From Veillonella sp. (GTDB lineage: Bacteria > Bacillota > Negativicutes > Veillonellales > Veillonellaceae), in the NCBI RefSeq assembly GCF_041333735.1, contig NZ_JBGKFB010000001.1, forward strand, positions 1,560,501 through 1,624,500: DNA of 64,000 nt. Direction: 5' to 3'. The translations under genes were made by a program, and so were the position numbers. Of the stretch, positions 33,733 through 41,713 are shown in pieces. The notes beneath the pieces are model-generated. The model had not been told where the DNA came from. It did not search any database and worked only from the letters and a program-made list of their open reading frames with translations. Each line of letters starts with the position of its first letter. Positions within the stretch are counted from its first letter, which is position 1.

Positions 33733-35247
33733 ATGAGTAATCTAAAAGACTTTGATTGGACCGGATTTTGGAATGATGTTGACTATGCGTTTGAATCCTA
33801 TATTGGTAAACCGGTTACTGACAAGGATATTAAAGCAGCTGAAGCAGATCTAGGTTATACATTGCCTGCTGCATATATTGAGCTACTTAAAAACCATAAT
33901 GGTGGTGTAGTAAAGAAAAATTGTTTTATTAACGATGATGACGATTGTGTATATGTAACAGGAATATATGGCATCGATAGAGATAAAAAATACTCTCTTT
34001 TAGGTGAGATGGGAAATGAGTTTTGGATTTCAAAAGTAAAATATCCCCCTATCGGTGTCGTTGTAGCCGATACGATTTCTGGTGGGCATGATATGATTTT
34101 CCTCGATTATCGTGAGTGCGGTCCAACCGGTGAACCTAAGGTTGTACGGGTCGATCAAGAATGTGATTACTCCATGACTCCCTTAGCAGATAATTTTGGT
34201 GAATTTATTAAGAACTTATATATCAGTATAGAAGATATTACGGATGAAGAGTTTCAAGAATTAAGTGATGCGGATAAGGTTAAGATCCTTAATGAACAAG
34301 AGGACTTAGACATCGATCGTGCCATGGAGCTATTAACTAACATAGGTATCGATAATTTGTCACCTATACTATTAAGCACCTTAGGACGTATGTATAACAA
34401 TAATGGCCGCGCATCAGAGGCTATTGATTTATTTAATCGTATCGACGAGGCACATCGTGATTGGTCTTGGTATTATCGTTGTGGCTATGCTCATGCGATG
34501 TTAGCTATTGGTGAAAGCTACGAATCTGAACATGTACAGAAGGCACTACAGTTAATAGAAACGGGCATAAAAATGACGAAAGAAGCCGGGTTAGATAAAC
34601 AACTTGGTTGGTGTTGTGAAGTTGTTAAATACTTATTAACTCAAATCAAGCCAAAAGAGTACAAGGAGGATTATCCTTTGATATTTGAAACCATTAAGAA
34701 TGTCTTTGATAATAAAAATAGTAAAAAGACTACAGAAGATAACCATATTGAAGACGCTAATGAAGACGAAGAGGATAACTATCCTACATATGATGTAGTA
34801 CATTGGGTATTTAATAAGCAAACATATAGCAGAGAAGAGTTTTCCAAAGAATACAATGAAAATGTAAAAAGATATGTAGATGATGATCAAGCAGATGACG
34901 ACGATAGATTAGAAGAACCTGAAATTCTAGTAACCTATGAAGCTTGGATTGAAAGTGAAGACCAACTTTTTTATAATGAACGTGTTACAGACGAAGAATT
35001 GCTGGAAGAAGATAAAGAAGATGGCATGTGGCAGGTAGAAATTATGGCTCATCTTGTGGCTGATAATGGCACATATTTTACTAGAGAAGAATTGCTCTTT
35101 AAATTGCACAATTTGATGGCCAATAAAGAATTAGGCGATCATGTATTCTTTGAAGGTATTGAATACGAAGGCCATGAATGTGAAGGTTACGGACTTATAG
35201 ATAATGAAGATGGCATACCTGTATTCTATATTTGCTGTGGTAGTTGA
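33733..35247 (+). CDS. SUKH (SMI1/KNR4) domain protein with TPR-like middle and acidic C-terminal module
   Basis: A 504-residue three-part protein. Residues 1-165 form a SMI1/KNR4 (SUKH) domain (AEADLGYTLPAAYIELLKNH then NGG). Residues about 185-310 are TPR-like helical repeats (LGRMYNNNGRASEAIDLFNR, EAHRDWSWYYRCGYAHAM). Residues about 350-504 are an acidic module (EPEILVTYEAWIES, DGMWQVEI, LLFKLHNLMANKELGDHVFF). The middle is shared with the protein at 36164 and the C-terminal module with that at 35459. SUKH domains are typical immunity folds of contact-dependent toxin systems. AGGAGAG precedes the ATG. Repeat copy C follows. Confidence 0.8.
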   Translation: MSNLKDFDWTGFWNDVDYAFESYIGKPVTDKDIKAAEADLGYTLPAAYIELLKNHNGGVVKKNCFINDDDDCVYVTGIYGIDRDKKYSLLGEMGNEFWISKVKYPPIGVVVADTISGGHDMIFLDYRECGPTGEPKVVRVDQECDYSMTPLADNFGEFIKNLYISIEDITDEEFQELSDADKVKILNEQEDLDIDRAMELLTNIGIDNLSPILLSTLGRMYNNNGRASEAIDLFNRIDEAHRDWSWYYRCGYAHAMLAIGESYESEHVQKALQLIETGIKMTKEAGLDKQLGWCCEVVKYLLTQIKPKEYKEDYPLIFETIKNVFDNKNSKKTTEDNHIEDANEDEEDNYPTYDVVHWVFNKQTYSREEFSKEYNENVKRYVDDDQADDDDRLEEPEILVTYEAWIESEDQLFYNERVTDEELLEEDKEDGMWQVEIMAHLVADNGTYFTREELLFKLHNLMANKELGDHVFFEGIEYEGHECEGYGLIDNEDGIPVFYICCGS

Positions 35248-35268
35248 TTAATAGAGAAATAATATATT

Positions 35269-35336
35269 AGCCCTTCGCTTATGCGAAGGGCTTTTACTAT
35301 ACACGGAAATTTATAACAGTAATAAATTAGATTAAA
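35269..35336 (+). repeat. dispersed repeat copy C with terminator hairpin
   Basis: AGCCCTTCGC, loop TTAT, GCGAAGGGCT and T run (35269-35295) is a perfect 10-bp terminator. The left flank AGAGAAATAATA and the right TTTTACTATACAC match copy B; the more distal right part has diverged. It separates the SUKH gene from its truncated relative. Confidence 0.85.
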
Positions 35337-35458
35337 TTATTATAATTTTGTGCTTTGGGCTACGTTATTTCATATGAGATTAGTTTACAATATTGAGGAA
35401 TATATTATGAATAATGAAATCAAAGCATTGTTTAAATGACTACAAGGAGGATTATCTT

Positions 35459-36037
35459 ATGATTTTTAATGCCATAAAAAACCTGTTTAACAAGGATGAG
35501 AATGCAGAGCAGATTGAATATCTTGGTACTGATAAAGATGGTAATAAAATATATGAAGGTTACTATCATGAGTTTAAGGGAATTCCTTGGGTTTTTAATA
35601 AAACTACTTATACTAGAGAAGAGTTTCTTAAGGCGTTTTATGAATGCTTAGAAGAGCATAACGTTAATCGTGATAATTTACCGCCATTAGTAGAGCCTGA
35701 AATTCTTGTGAGCTACGAAGCTTGGATTGAAAGTAAAAGTCAGCTTCACCCTAATGAATACTTATACGAAGACGATGAATTAGAAGAATACGATAAAGAA
35801 GACGGTATGTGGCAAGTTGAAATCTATGCTCGCCTTAAAGCAGATAATGGACAGTACTTTACTACTGAAGAGCTTCTTTTCAAGCTACATAATTTAATGG
35901 CCAATAAAGAGCTCGGTGATCATGTGTTCTTTGAAAATCTAGCCTATGATGACCACGAATTCGATGGTGACGATATCGATGAAATCGACGATGACGATGA
36001 AGGTACTCCTGTATTTGTGGTATGGCTTGGTAGCTAG
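35459..36037 (+). CDS. stand-alone copy of the acidic C-terminal module (5'-truncated paralogue)
   Basis: A 192-residue acidic protein homologous to the last 190 residues of the SUKH protein upstream (shared MWQVEI, LLFKLHNLMANKELGDHVFF). The SUKH and TPR parts are missing. AAGGAGG at 35444-35450 gives ATG 35459. The 16 bases TACAAGGAGGATTATC covering this site are identical to coding sequence at 34660-34675 in the longer gene, so the ribosome site appears to derive from former coding DNA. A short ORF (MNNEIKALFK) precedes it at 35407. Function unknown, probably immunity-like. Confidence 0.7.
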   Translation: MIFNAIKNLFNKDENAEQIEYLGTDKDGNKIYEGYYHEFKGIPWVFNKTTYTREEFLKAFYECLEEHNVNRDNLPPLVEPEILVSYEAWIESKSQLHPNEYLYEDDELEEYDKEDGMWQVEIYARLKADNGQYFTTEELLFKLHNLMANKELGDHVFFENLAYDDHEFDGDDIDEIDDDDEGTPVFVVWLGS

Positions 36038-36101
36038 TTAAATAGCTGTTTTTGTCATTAACTATTATTTTAAAATCTGTAACCCATAGTTTTGTGTTGT
36101 T

Positions 36102-36110
36102 TGTTATAAT
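36102..36110 (+). promoter_or_regulatory. candidate extended -10 promoter for the TPR/DUF4375 gene
   Basis: TGTTATAAT fits TGnTATAAT. It lies 53 bases before the ATG at 36164, in the 126-base gap after the truncated paralogue. No clear -35. Confidence 0.5.
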
Positions 36111-36163
36111 TATCTTAAGATGATTTCATATACATATTTGTGCTATGAGGGGACGTGTATTGT

Positions 36164-37186
36164 ATGTCTTTAAGTGTTGAACAGTTTTTATCTTTGCCTG
36201 ATGCTGAACAGTTACAAACTATTAAAGATCTTAATGATAGTGGAAACGTAAAAACTATTATTGATGTGTTAACTAGTGTGGGCATAGAAAATTTATCTAT
36301 ACCTCTGTTAGGTGAGCTTGGTAGAGCTTATAACAATAATGGCAATGAAAAAGAGGCAATTAAGGTATTAGAGTCTATTGATGAAGCGCATCGTGATGCA
36401 GTTTGGTATTATCGTTGTGCCTATGCGTATGGAGCTATTGTTTTAGATAATAATGAAGCATACACATCGGATACTATGCAGCAGATGCTAAGGTTAGTAG
36501 ATCGGGGTGTACGGTTAGCTACGGAATCGGAACTAGATGATATAAAATCGTATTGTTTTGAAGTCATGGATATGTGCTATATGCAAATGGACTTTGAAAA
36601 ATGTGAAGCTGATTATCCTGATTTATGTGCTGCCTATAATGAGTATGTAGCAGCTAAAAAGAAGAAAAGAGAAGGTGTACCTCGTCATCGTACTATCACT
36701 GTTGAAGAGATACAAGCTACAGACGATATGTGGACCATTAATGAGCCAATGTACTGGACTATCAATATATATGGCTCATATGATGATTATTTAGAATCTG
36801 CAAAACCTTTTACTGTAGAGCAACGCTATCTCAATGCTATATCCTGGTACTTCGCAGAGGTTAATAATGGTGGACATCATCAGTTCTTCTATAACTCTAC
36901 AGGCATTGTATGGGAGGATGCTCTTGCTGGATTACGCCTCTTTAAGATGGATACATTAGCAGATAATTTACAATCCGTAATCGATTACTTTGGCGGTTCT
37001 ATTTCATTTGATCGAGCTGAGCGATGGACTATTTTACAAGACTGGGAGAATGAAGAGGAGTTGTTCGATTTCCTCGATAAAAAAGATGATGTAGTATATG
37101 AATATGATGGAATCTATGAAGACACATTCGTACATGAACATCCTGAATTATTTGTATTTGATGGTACCTATAAAGTTCGAGAATAG
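36164..37186 (+). CDS. TPR-like protein with C-terminal DUF4375 (DMP19-like) domain
   Basis: A 340-residue protein. The first 155 residues match the middle of the SUKH protein at 33733 (shared IENLS or IDNLS, LGRAYNNNG, DEAHRD, WYYRCAYA). The C-terminal part from about 195 has the DUF4375 pattern (AISWYFAEVNNGGHHQFFYN then STG). DUF4375 includes DMP19, a DNA-mimic protein of Neisseria. GAGGGG at 36147-36152 supports ATG 36164 rather than the in-frame GTG at 36155. It probably belongs to the same immunity-like family cluster; DNA mimicry is only a family-based possibility. Confidence 0.75.
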   Translation: MSLSVEQFLSLPDAEQLQTIKDLNDSGNVKTIIDVLTSVGIENLSIPLLGELGRAYNNNGNEKEAIKVLESIDEAHRDAVWYYRCAYAYGAIVLDNNEAYTSDTMQQMLRLVDRGVRLATESELDDIKSYCFEVMDMCYMQMDFEKCEADYPDLCAAYNEYVAAKKKKREGVPRHRTITVEEIQATDDMWTINEPMYWTINIYGSYDDYLESAKPFTVEQRYLNAISWYFAEVNNGGHHQFFYNSTGIVWEDALAGLRLFKMDTLADNLQSVIDYFGGSISFDRAERWTILQDWENEEELFDFLDKKDDVVYEYDGIYEDTFVHEHPELFVFDGTYKVRE

Positions 37187-37273
37187 ACTTGGTGGGTTAA
37201 TTAGGTCATATAATAGTAATATGACTATAAATATTACTTTCACCAAGCGTAAACTATATATTAGAGGTATTAC

Positions 37274-37759
37274 ATGTTAGATAAACAAGGCGTATATGAT
37301 TGTTTACGTGACCATCATATCGATTTTGAAGTTACGGATCACGCACCGCTATTTAGTATGGACGACAAGCCTGATGTAGAGTTACCATATCCTGAGTGGG
37401 ATGCGAAAAATTTATTCATTCGAGACCACAAGCGGGAACACTATTATTTGATTACTGTTCGTGGTTCTAAGCGTGTGGATTTAAAACAGTTTCGTAAGGA
37501 CCATAAGCTAAAAAAGATTTCTTTTGGCTCTGAAGAAGAGCTATGGGATATTTTGAAGATTAAACCAGGTCACGTATCTCCATTCTGTTTACTTCACGAT
37601 GAAGCACGGAAAGTTCATTACTATATTGATGCGGATTATAAAGATAATCTAATCGGTATACATCCTAATCAAAATGATGCTACCGTATGGCTACAGGGAA
37701 AAGACTTAGTTAACTTAATTGAAGAACATGGTACAACTATTGAATATATAACAATATAA
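37274..37759 (+). CDS. prolyl-tRNA deacylase, PrdX/ProX type
   Basis: A 161-residue YbaK/ProRS-editing-domain protein. It hydrolyses mischarged Ala-tRNA(Pro), a trans-editing job in bacteria whose prolyl-tRNA synthetase lacks the editing insert. Family landmarks are VTDHAPLFSM near the start, AKNLFIRDHKREHYYLITV, LKQFRKDHKLKKISFGSEEE, and GHVSPFCLLHD. It is followed by a terminator. This is a core-type gene embedded in the accessory stretch. Confidence 0.85.
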   Translation: MLDKQGVYDCLRDHHIDFEVTDHAPLFSMDDKPDVELPYPEWDAKNLFIRDHKREHYYLITVRGSKRVDLKQFRKDHKLKKISFGSEEELWDILKIKPGHVSPFCLLHDEARKVHYYIDADYKDNLIGIHPNQNDATVWLQGKDLVNLIEEHGTTIEYITI

Positions 37760-37763
37760 GCTC

Positions 37764-37824
37764 AACATCCTATTTGTGGGAAATAATATTAATTAATATT
37801 GTTTCTACAGATAGGATGTTTTTA
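37764..37824 (+). terminator. long hairpin terminator after the deacylase gene
   Basis: AACATCCTATTTGTGG pairs with CTACAGATAGGATGTT through 16 positions including G-T pairs. The loop itself contains the self-complementary AATATTAATTAATATT. T bases follow. Confidence 0.8.
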
Positions 37825-37888
37825 TATGCAAAAAGAATAATAATCTTTTATAATAATATAAGAGTATTTGTTATATAAGAGGTTGTAC

Positions 37889-39229
37889 ATGAAAGTTAAA
37901 TTAATTCAGCCGCGTATGTTGAAGCGTCCTATGGATACAGATTTAAAAATACGTATGTCACCACATTTAGGTTTGTTAACGGTGGCTAATATTATTCGTT
38001 ATGAGTGTGAGGTCACAATTGAAAATGAAAATATTAGAGCTATTGATTTTGATGATGTGCCTGACTTGGTAGGGATAGCAGTTACAGTAGATATTTTACC
38101 TAGAGCTATTGAAATTGCATCTATATATAAAGAAAAAGGTGTTAAGGTGATAGCTGGTGGTATACATATTACGACAGCATCCAATACCATACCTAAGGAG
38201 GCATTTGATAGTCTTTGTATAGGTTTTGCAGAAAATACATGGCCTCAAATTATAGAAGATGCTAAACTTGGTCGATTACAATCTCAATACGTATCTGCTC
38301 CTTTAGAGTCTGGAGACGATATTGCATCACCTGCATATGACTTAATAGATAAGACCGATTACTTATGGTACAATGTTGTTTCTACTAGTCGAAGTTGCCC
38401 TCATAGATGTGATTTTTGCTATAATAGTTCTGGAACACACCAATATATTAATCGCAATATAGAAGATGTGTTGGAAGATATCAAAAAATTAGGTACAAAA
38501 CATATTATGTTTATAGATGATAACTTTATTGGCAATATTTCTTGGACTAAACAGTTTTTAGAACGTATTAAACCTTTGAAGTTAAACTGGAATGCAGCAG
38601 TTACTATGAAAATAGGGCAACACCCTGAATTAATGGATTTAATGAAAGAAACTGGTTGCCAGAGTTTATTTATTGGTTTTGAAAGTATTAGTTCTCAATC
38701 TTTATCTAGTGTTCATAAAATGCAAAATAATCGTGAAGAGTTTGAACGACTTATTAACGAATTACATAAGCGTGGTATTATGGTTAATGCTAGCTTTGTA
38801 TTTGGATTAGATGGAGATACACCAGAGACTTTTAAAAATACGTTAAATTGGATTATTAGCCAGAAAATTGATACGATTACATCACATATTGTCACACCAT
38901 ATCCAGGTACTGAATTCTACAAGAGAATGGAAGAGCAAAATAGAATTTTTGATTATGATTTATCAAAATATAATACGTCTCATGTAGTTGTATCACCGTT
39001 AGGTATGTCTAAAGAAGAATTAGAAAAAGGGTATCTTTGGATCTATAAAGAGCTATATTCCATAAAAAATATATTTCGTCGCATGCCTAAAACTATGGGC
39101 ACAATACCAGCATATTTAACATTTAATTTCTTTTATCGTAGATTTGGACACTTTACAGCAAAAGTATGTAATCTGTTAACTTATAAGCGTATTGGCTTGT
39201 TTGCTGAAAAGCTATCAAGATATATGTAA
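37889..39229 (+). CDS. B12-binding domain radical SAM protein
   Basis: A 446-residue enzyme. An N-terminal cobalamin-binding-type Rossmann domain at about 1-150 includes GIAVTVDILP and VKVIAGGIHITT. The radical SAM barrel follows, with the Fe-S motif in SRSCPHRCDFCYNS (C-x3-C-x2-C) and later FIDDNFIG and SASFVFGLDGDT-like turns. Such BchE-like enzymes methylate or rearrange lipids and other metabolites; the substrate is unknown. AAGAGG six bases upstream supports ATG 37889. A secreted ABM-type protein starts 10 bases after its stop, so the two are probably co-transcribed. Confidence 0.82.
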   Translation: MKVKLIQPRMLKRPMDTDLKIRMSPHLGLLTVANIIRYECEVTIENENIRAIDFDDVPDLVGIAVTVDILPRAIEIASIYKEKGVKVIAGGIHITTASNTIPKEAFDSLCIGFAENTWPQIIEDAKLGRLQSQYVSAPLESGDDIASPAYDLIDKTDYLWYNVVSTSRSCPHRCDFCYNSSGTHQYINRNIEDVLEDIKKLGTKHIMFIDDNFIGNISWTKQFLERIKPLKLNWNAAVTMKIGQHPELMDLMKETGCQSLFIGFESISSQSLSSVHKMQNNREEFERLINELHKRGIMVNASFVFGLDGDTPETFKNTLNWIISQKIDTITSHIVTPYPGTEFYKRMEEQNRIFDYDLSKYNTSHVVVSPLGMSKEELEKGYLWIYKELYSIKNIFRRMPKTMGTIPAYLTFNFFYRRFGHFTAKVCNLLTYKRIGLFAEKLSRYM

Positions 39230-39239
39230 AGGAGTATTT

Positions 39240-40007
39240 ATGACTAAAAAATTATTTAAACGTATTTTAGTAACCTCTACGATTGCTGTATTAGGTGTTA
39301 GTACATCCTTTGCGGCTCTTGTTATGGAACGAGATCAATCTGTAGATACAGCACCTAGTGTCAATATGTATCGATTCGAAGTACCAGCAGAGTTACAGGG
39401 CACATATAACAGTGCAGGTGTTGCCAATCTAACAGCATCTATGGAGAAAGAACCTAATACATTATCTATGAATGTAGCGCATGTAAAAGGAAATCCATCT
39501 GAGTCTTATGTAGTAGAGGTTTATAAAGATTTAGCTGCTATTGAAACACATCGCAAATCTGATCATTATCAGGCCTTTGTTAATGAAGTAGGTTCTAAAT
39601 TAACAAATCGTAAAATGTACGACGTACAGTCTGTACTATTGTTTGAGAAAAAAGATGCTTTATCTATTGTCAATGATGGTAAAGCAATAGTGACTCTGAC
39701 AGAGTTTACTGTTAATAGCAATGATATCGATACAGTACAACGTCAATATCAACTAGATATAGAACGTGCTGTTCGAGACGATGCGGGTTATAAGGCAGGT
39801 TATGTGCTTCGTGAAAGAAATGTAAAAAATCATTGGTATGTTATCCAAATTTATAGTGATCAAGAGGCCTTAACAAAACATTTAAATAGTCCTGGTTATC
39901 GATTCATGATGAGCCAAATCCAAGGTAGTCTACAAAATGTTACCACAAAGGTTTTAGATGGGGATGTCCTCGTCAACCATGGGGGTCAAGCATTTGTAAG
40001 ACCTTAA
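39240..40007 (+). CDS. secreted protein with two ABM-like (dimeric alpha/beta barrel) domains
   Basis: A 255-residue protein with a signal peptide (TKKLFKRILVTSTIAVLGV then STSFAA, cleavage near 25). The mature part seems to hold two ferredoxin-like ABM repeats, each with a family-type turn: YVVEVYKDLAAIETHRKSDH then YQAF, and YVIQIYSDQEALTKHLNS then PGYRFM. Cytoplasmic relatives act as monooxygenases or heme-degrading enzymes; an exported tandem form is less usual. AAAGGAG precedes ATG 39240. An earlier start inside the radical SAM gene is not supported. Confidence 0.7.
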   Translation: MTKKLFKRILVTSTIAVLGVSTSFAALVMERDQSVDTAPSVNMYRFEVPAELQGTYNSAGVANLTASMEKEPNTLSMNVAHVKGNPSESYVVEVYKDLAAIETHRKSDHYQAFVNEVGSKLTNRKMYDVQSVLLFEKKDALSIVNDGKAIVTLTEFTVNSNDIDTVQRQYQLDIERAVRDDAGYKAGYVLRERNVKNHWYVIQIYSDQEALTKHLNSPGYRFMMSQIQGSLQNVTTKVLDGDVLVNHGGQAFVRP

Positions 40008-40048
40008 AACTGAATATAATATAGTATAATATAATCACAGTAAAGTTA

Positions 40049-40082
40049 CTGCTAGCATATACATATGTGCTAGCAGTTTTTT
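40049..40082 (+). terminator. terminator after the ABM-domain gene
   Basis: CTGCTAGCA (40049-40057) and TGCTAGCAG (40068-40076) form a perfect 9-bp stem around an AT-rich loop, with six T bases following. Confidence 0.9.
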
Positions 40083-40128
40083 GTTATATATTAGGTGAAC
40101 GTATAGTCTATAAAAAAAGGAGTTACAT

Positions 40129-40908
40129 ATGACACAGCAAGAACGGTTACGCTATTTGGTTGAAGGCTTAGTAGCAGAATACAATGAGAGACATAACGAA
40201 CATATAGAGATCCCTATGAATGAAGAAGAGCAATTTACTCTCTTTAGATCTTTATGTAATATTCGTCCTGCTGGTGGAATGCCTCTTGAATGGATGAAGA
40301 TAGAGTCTGAATATTTAAATATATTGTCCCATGAAAAGGGAATCGTAACGATTAGTGATATGGAAGAGCGAGAGCCTCAGATTTATTTGTGGCAAGGAGA
40401 TATTACTCGATTATCTGTAGATGCAATTGTAAATGCAGCCAATAATAAATTGCTCGGATGTTTTGCTCCAAATCATAAGTGTATCGATAATGAAATCCAT
40501 ACCTTTGCTGGTATAGAGCTTCGCATGGAATGTGCTAGAATGACTGAGTATATGGAAATGCCTGAAAAAACGGGTGTGGCTCGTATGACCTATGGGTATA
40601 ATTTGCCCGCAAAGCATGTAATTCACACAGTGGGACCTATTATTTATGAGGCTGTAACAGATAAAGAGCGACGTGAACTAGCTTCGTGTTATCGATCCTG
40701 TTTACAATTAGCCAATGCTTATAACTTACACTCTATTGCATTCTGCTGTATCTCCACTGGTGAATTTAGATTCCCTAATGAAGAGGCTGCCCGAATTGCA
40801 GTCGATACTGTGAGAAACTATTTGGAAGAAAGTAATAGTAAAATCCAAGTGGTATTTAATGTATTTAAGGACATAGATTATGACATCTATAATAAATTAT
40901 TGGGATAA
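40129..40908 (+). CDS. zinc-dependent macrodomain protein-ADP-ribose hydrolase
   Basis: A 259-residue macrodomain protein of the Zn-Macro class. An N-terminal helical extension of about 85 residues precedes the macro fold (IYLWQGDITRLSVDAIVNAA then NN). GCFAPNHKCIDNEIH supplies the zinc ligands C111, H117 and C118. GVARMTYGYNLPAKHVIHTV then GP and CISTGEFRFP are the remaining ligand loops. Relatives remove ADP-ribose from protein and, in staphylococci and streptococci, sit beside a SirTM ADP-ribosyltransferase; none is next to it here. It stands alone after a terminator, with AAAGGAG before the ATG. Confidence 0.88.
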   Translation: MTQQERLRYLVEGLVAEYNERHNEHIEIPMNEEEQFTLFRSLCNIRPAGGMPLEWMKIESEYLNILSHEKGIVTISDMEEREPQIYLWQGDITRLSVDAIVNAANNKLLGCFAPNHKCIDNEIHTFAGIELRMECARMTEYMEMPEKTGVARMTYGYNLPAKHVIHTVGPIIYEAVTDKERRELASCYRSCLQLANAYNLHSIAFCCISTGEFRFPNEEAARIAVDTVRNYLEESNSKIQVVFNVFKDIDYDIYNKLLG

Positions 40909-41010
40909 ATAATATACTCCTTTTGAAATTCATAAAAATACTGTATTATTTAATAATGACATACAAAAGGTTATAAATGATTTGTTAGTTTAAGAAGGAG
41001 ATAATGTACT

Positions 41011-41508
41011 ATGAATTATAAATACACCTATGAAAGCCCATTAGGAACTATGATTATGCTTGGTACATTATCATACTTAACAGATTTGTTTTTTATCGAT
41101 GAAGATTATGCACCAAGTTATGATGATGCGGAGTATATTGAGCAACTAACAGGACCATTTGAAGTGACTATTATGTGGCTAGATCAATATTTTAAAGGAC
41201 AAAAACCATTTATTACGCCACCGATACAACTAGAAGGTACTGAGTTCCGTAAATCTGTATGGGCCGTGTTACAAACAATCCCTTATGGAGTAACTACTAC
41301 TTATGGTGATATCGGTAAGGAGATTGCAAAGCACCAAGGAAAAGAAACGATGTCTGCCCAAGCAGTAGGAGGTGCTGTAGGTCATAATCCTATTTCGATC
41401 ATTATTCCTTGTCATCGTGTTATCGGTAGCAATGGTAAACTAACTGGCTATGCAGGGGGCATTGAACGAAAACAATATATGCTAGACTTAGAGGCAAAGC
41501 ATAAATAA
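41011..41508 (+). CDS. ogt: methylated-DNA-[protein]-cysteine S-methyltransferase (Ogt type)
   Basis: A 165-residue suicide repair enzyme that takes alkyl groups from O6-alkylguanine. The acceptor cysteine is C134 in IIIPCHRVIG. The DNA-binding helix region has GTEFRKSVWAVLQTIPYGVT and GGAVGHNP, and the C-terminus has GYAGGIERK. The N-terminal domain is the short Ogt type without an Ada regulatory part. AAGGAG precedes the ATG. A terminator shared with the converging FAH gene follows. Confidence 0.92.
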   Translation: MNYKYTYESPLGTMIMLGTLSYLTDLFFIDEDYAPSYDDAEYIEQLTGPFEVTIMWLDQYFKGQKPFITPPIQLEGTEFRKSVWAVLQTIPYGVTTTYGDIGKEIAKHQGKETMSAQAVGGAVGHNPISIIIPCHRVIGSNGKLTGYAGGIERKQYMLDLEAKHK

Positions 41509-41540
41509 AGTAATAGTAAATATAAAATATTGATAATAAC

Positions 41541-41594
41541 AAAAGAGATTACTCCTATGTATAGTTAGATATACATATAGGTAATCTCTTTTTT
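41541..41594. terminator. long bidirectional terminator between ogt and the FAH gene
   Basis: AAAAGAGATTAC and GTAATCTCTTTT pair, and inside them CCTATGTATA pairs with TATACATATAGG around a GTTAGA loop. A and T runs flank both sides, suiting the convergent genes. Confidence 0.88.
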
Positions 41595-41713
41595 GTGTCT
41601 ATTTTATTTAGTTGTAATGTAACTAGGTATGGTTATGTAAATAGATATCGTAATAATCAGAATACGGACAAATATAATAGGAACAAATATAATACTTTAA
41701 TAAAGTATCTATT

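Noticed and set aside
37764..37824. Inverted repeat considered as an insertion-sequence end
   Set aside because: Its position right after a stop codon with trailing T bases fits a terminator, and no transposase lies nearby.
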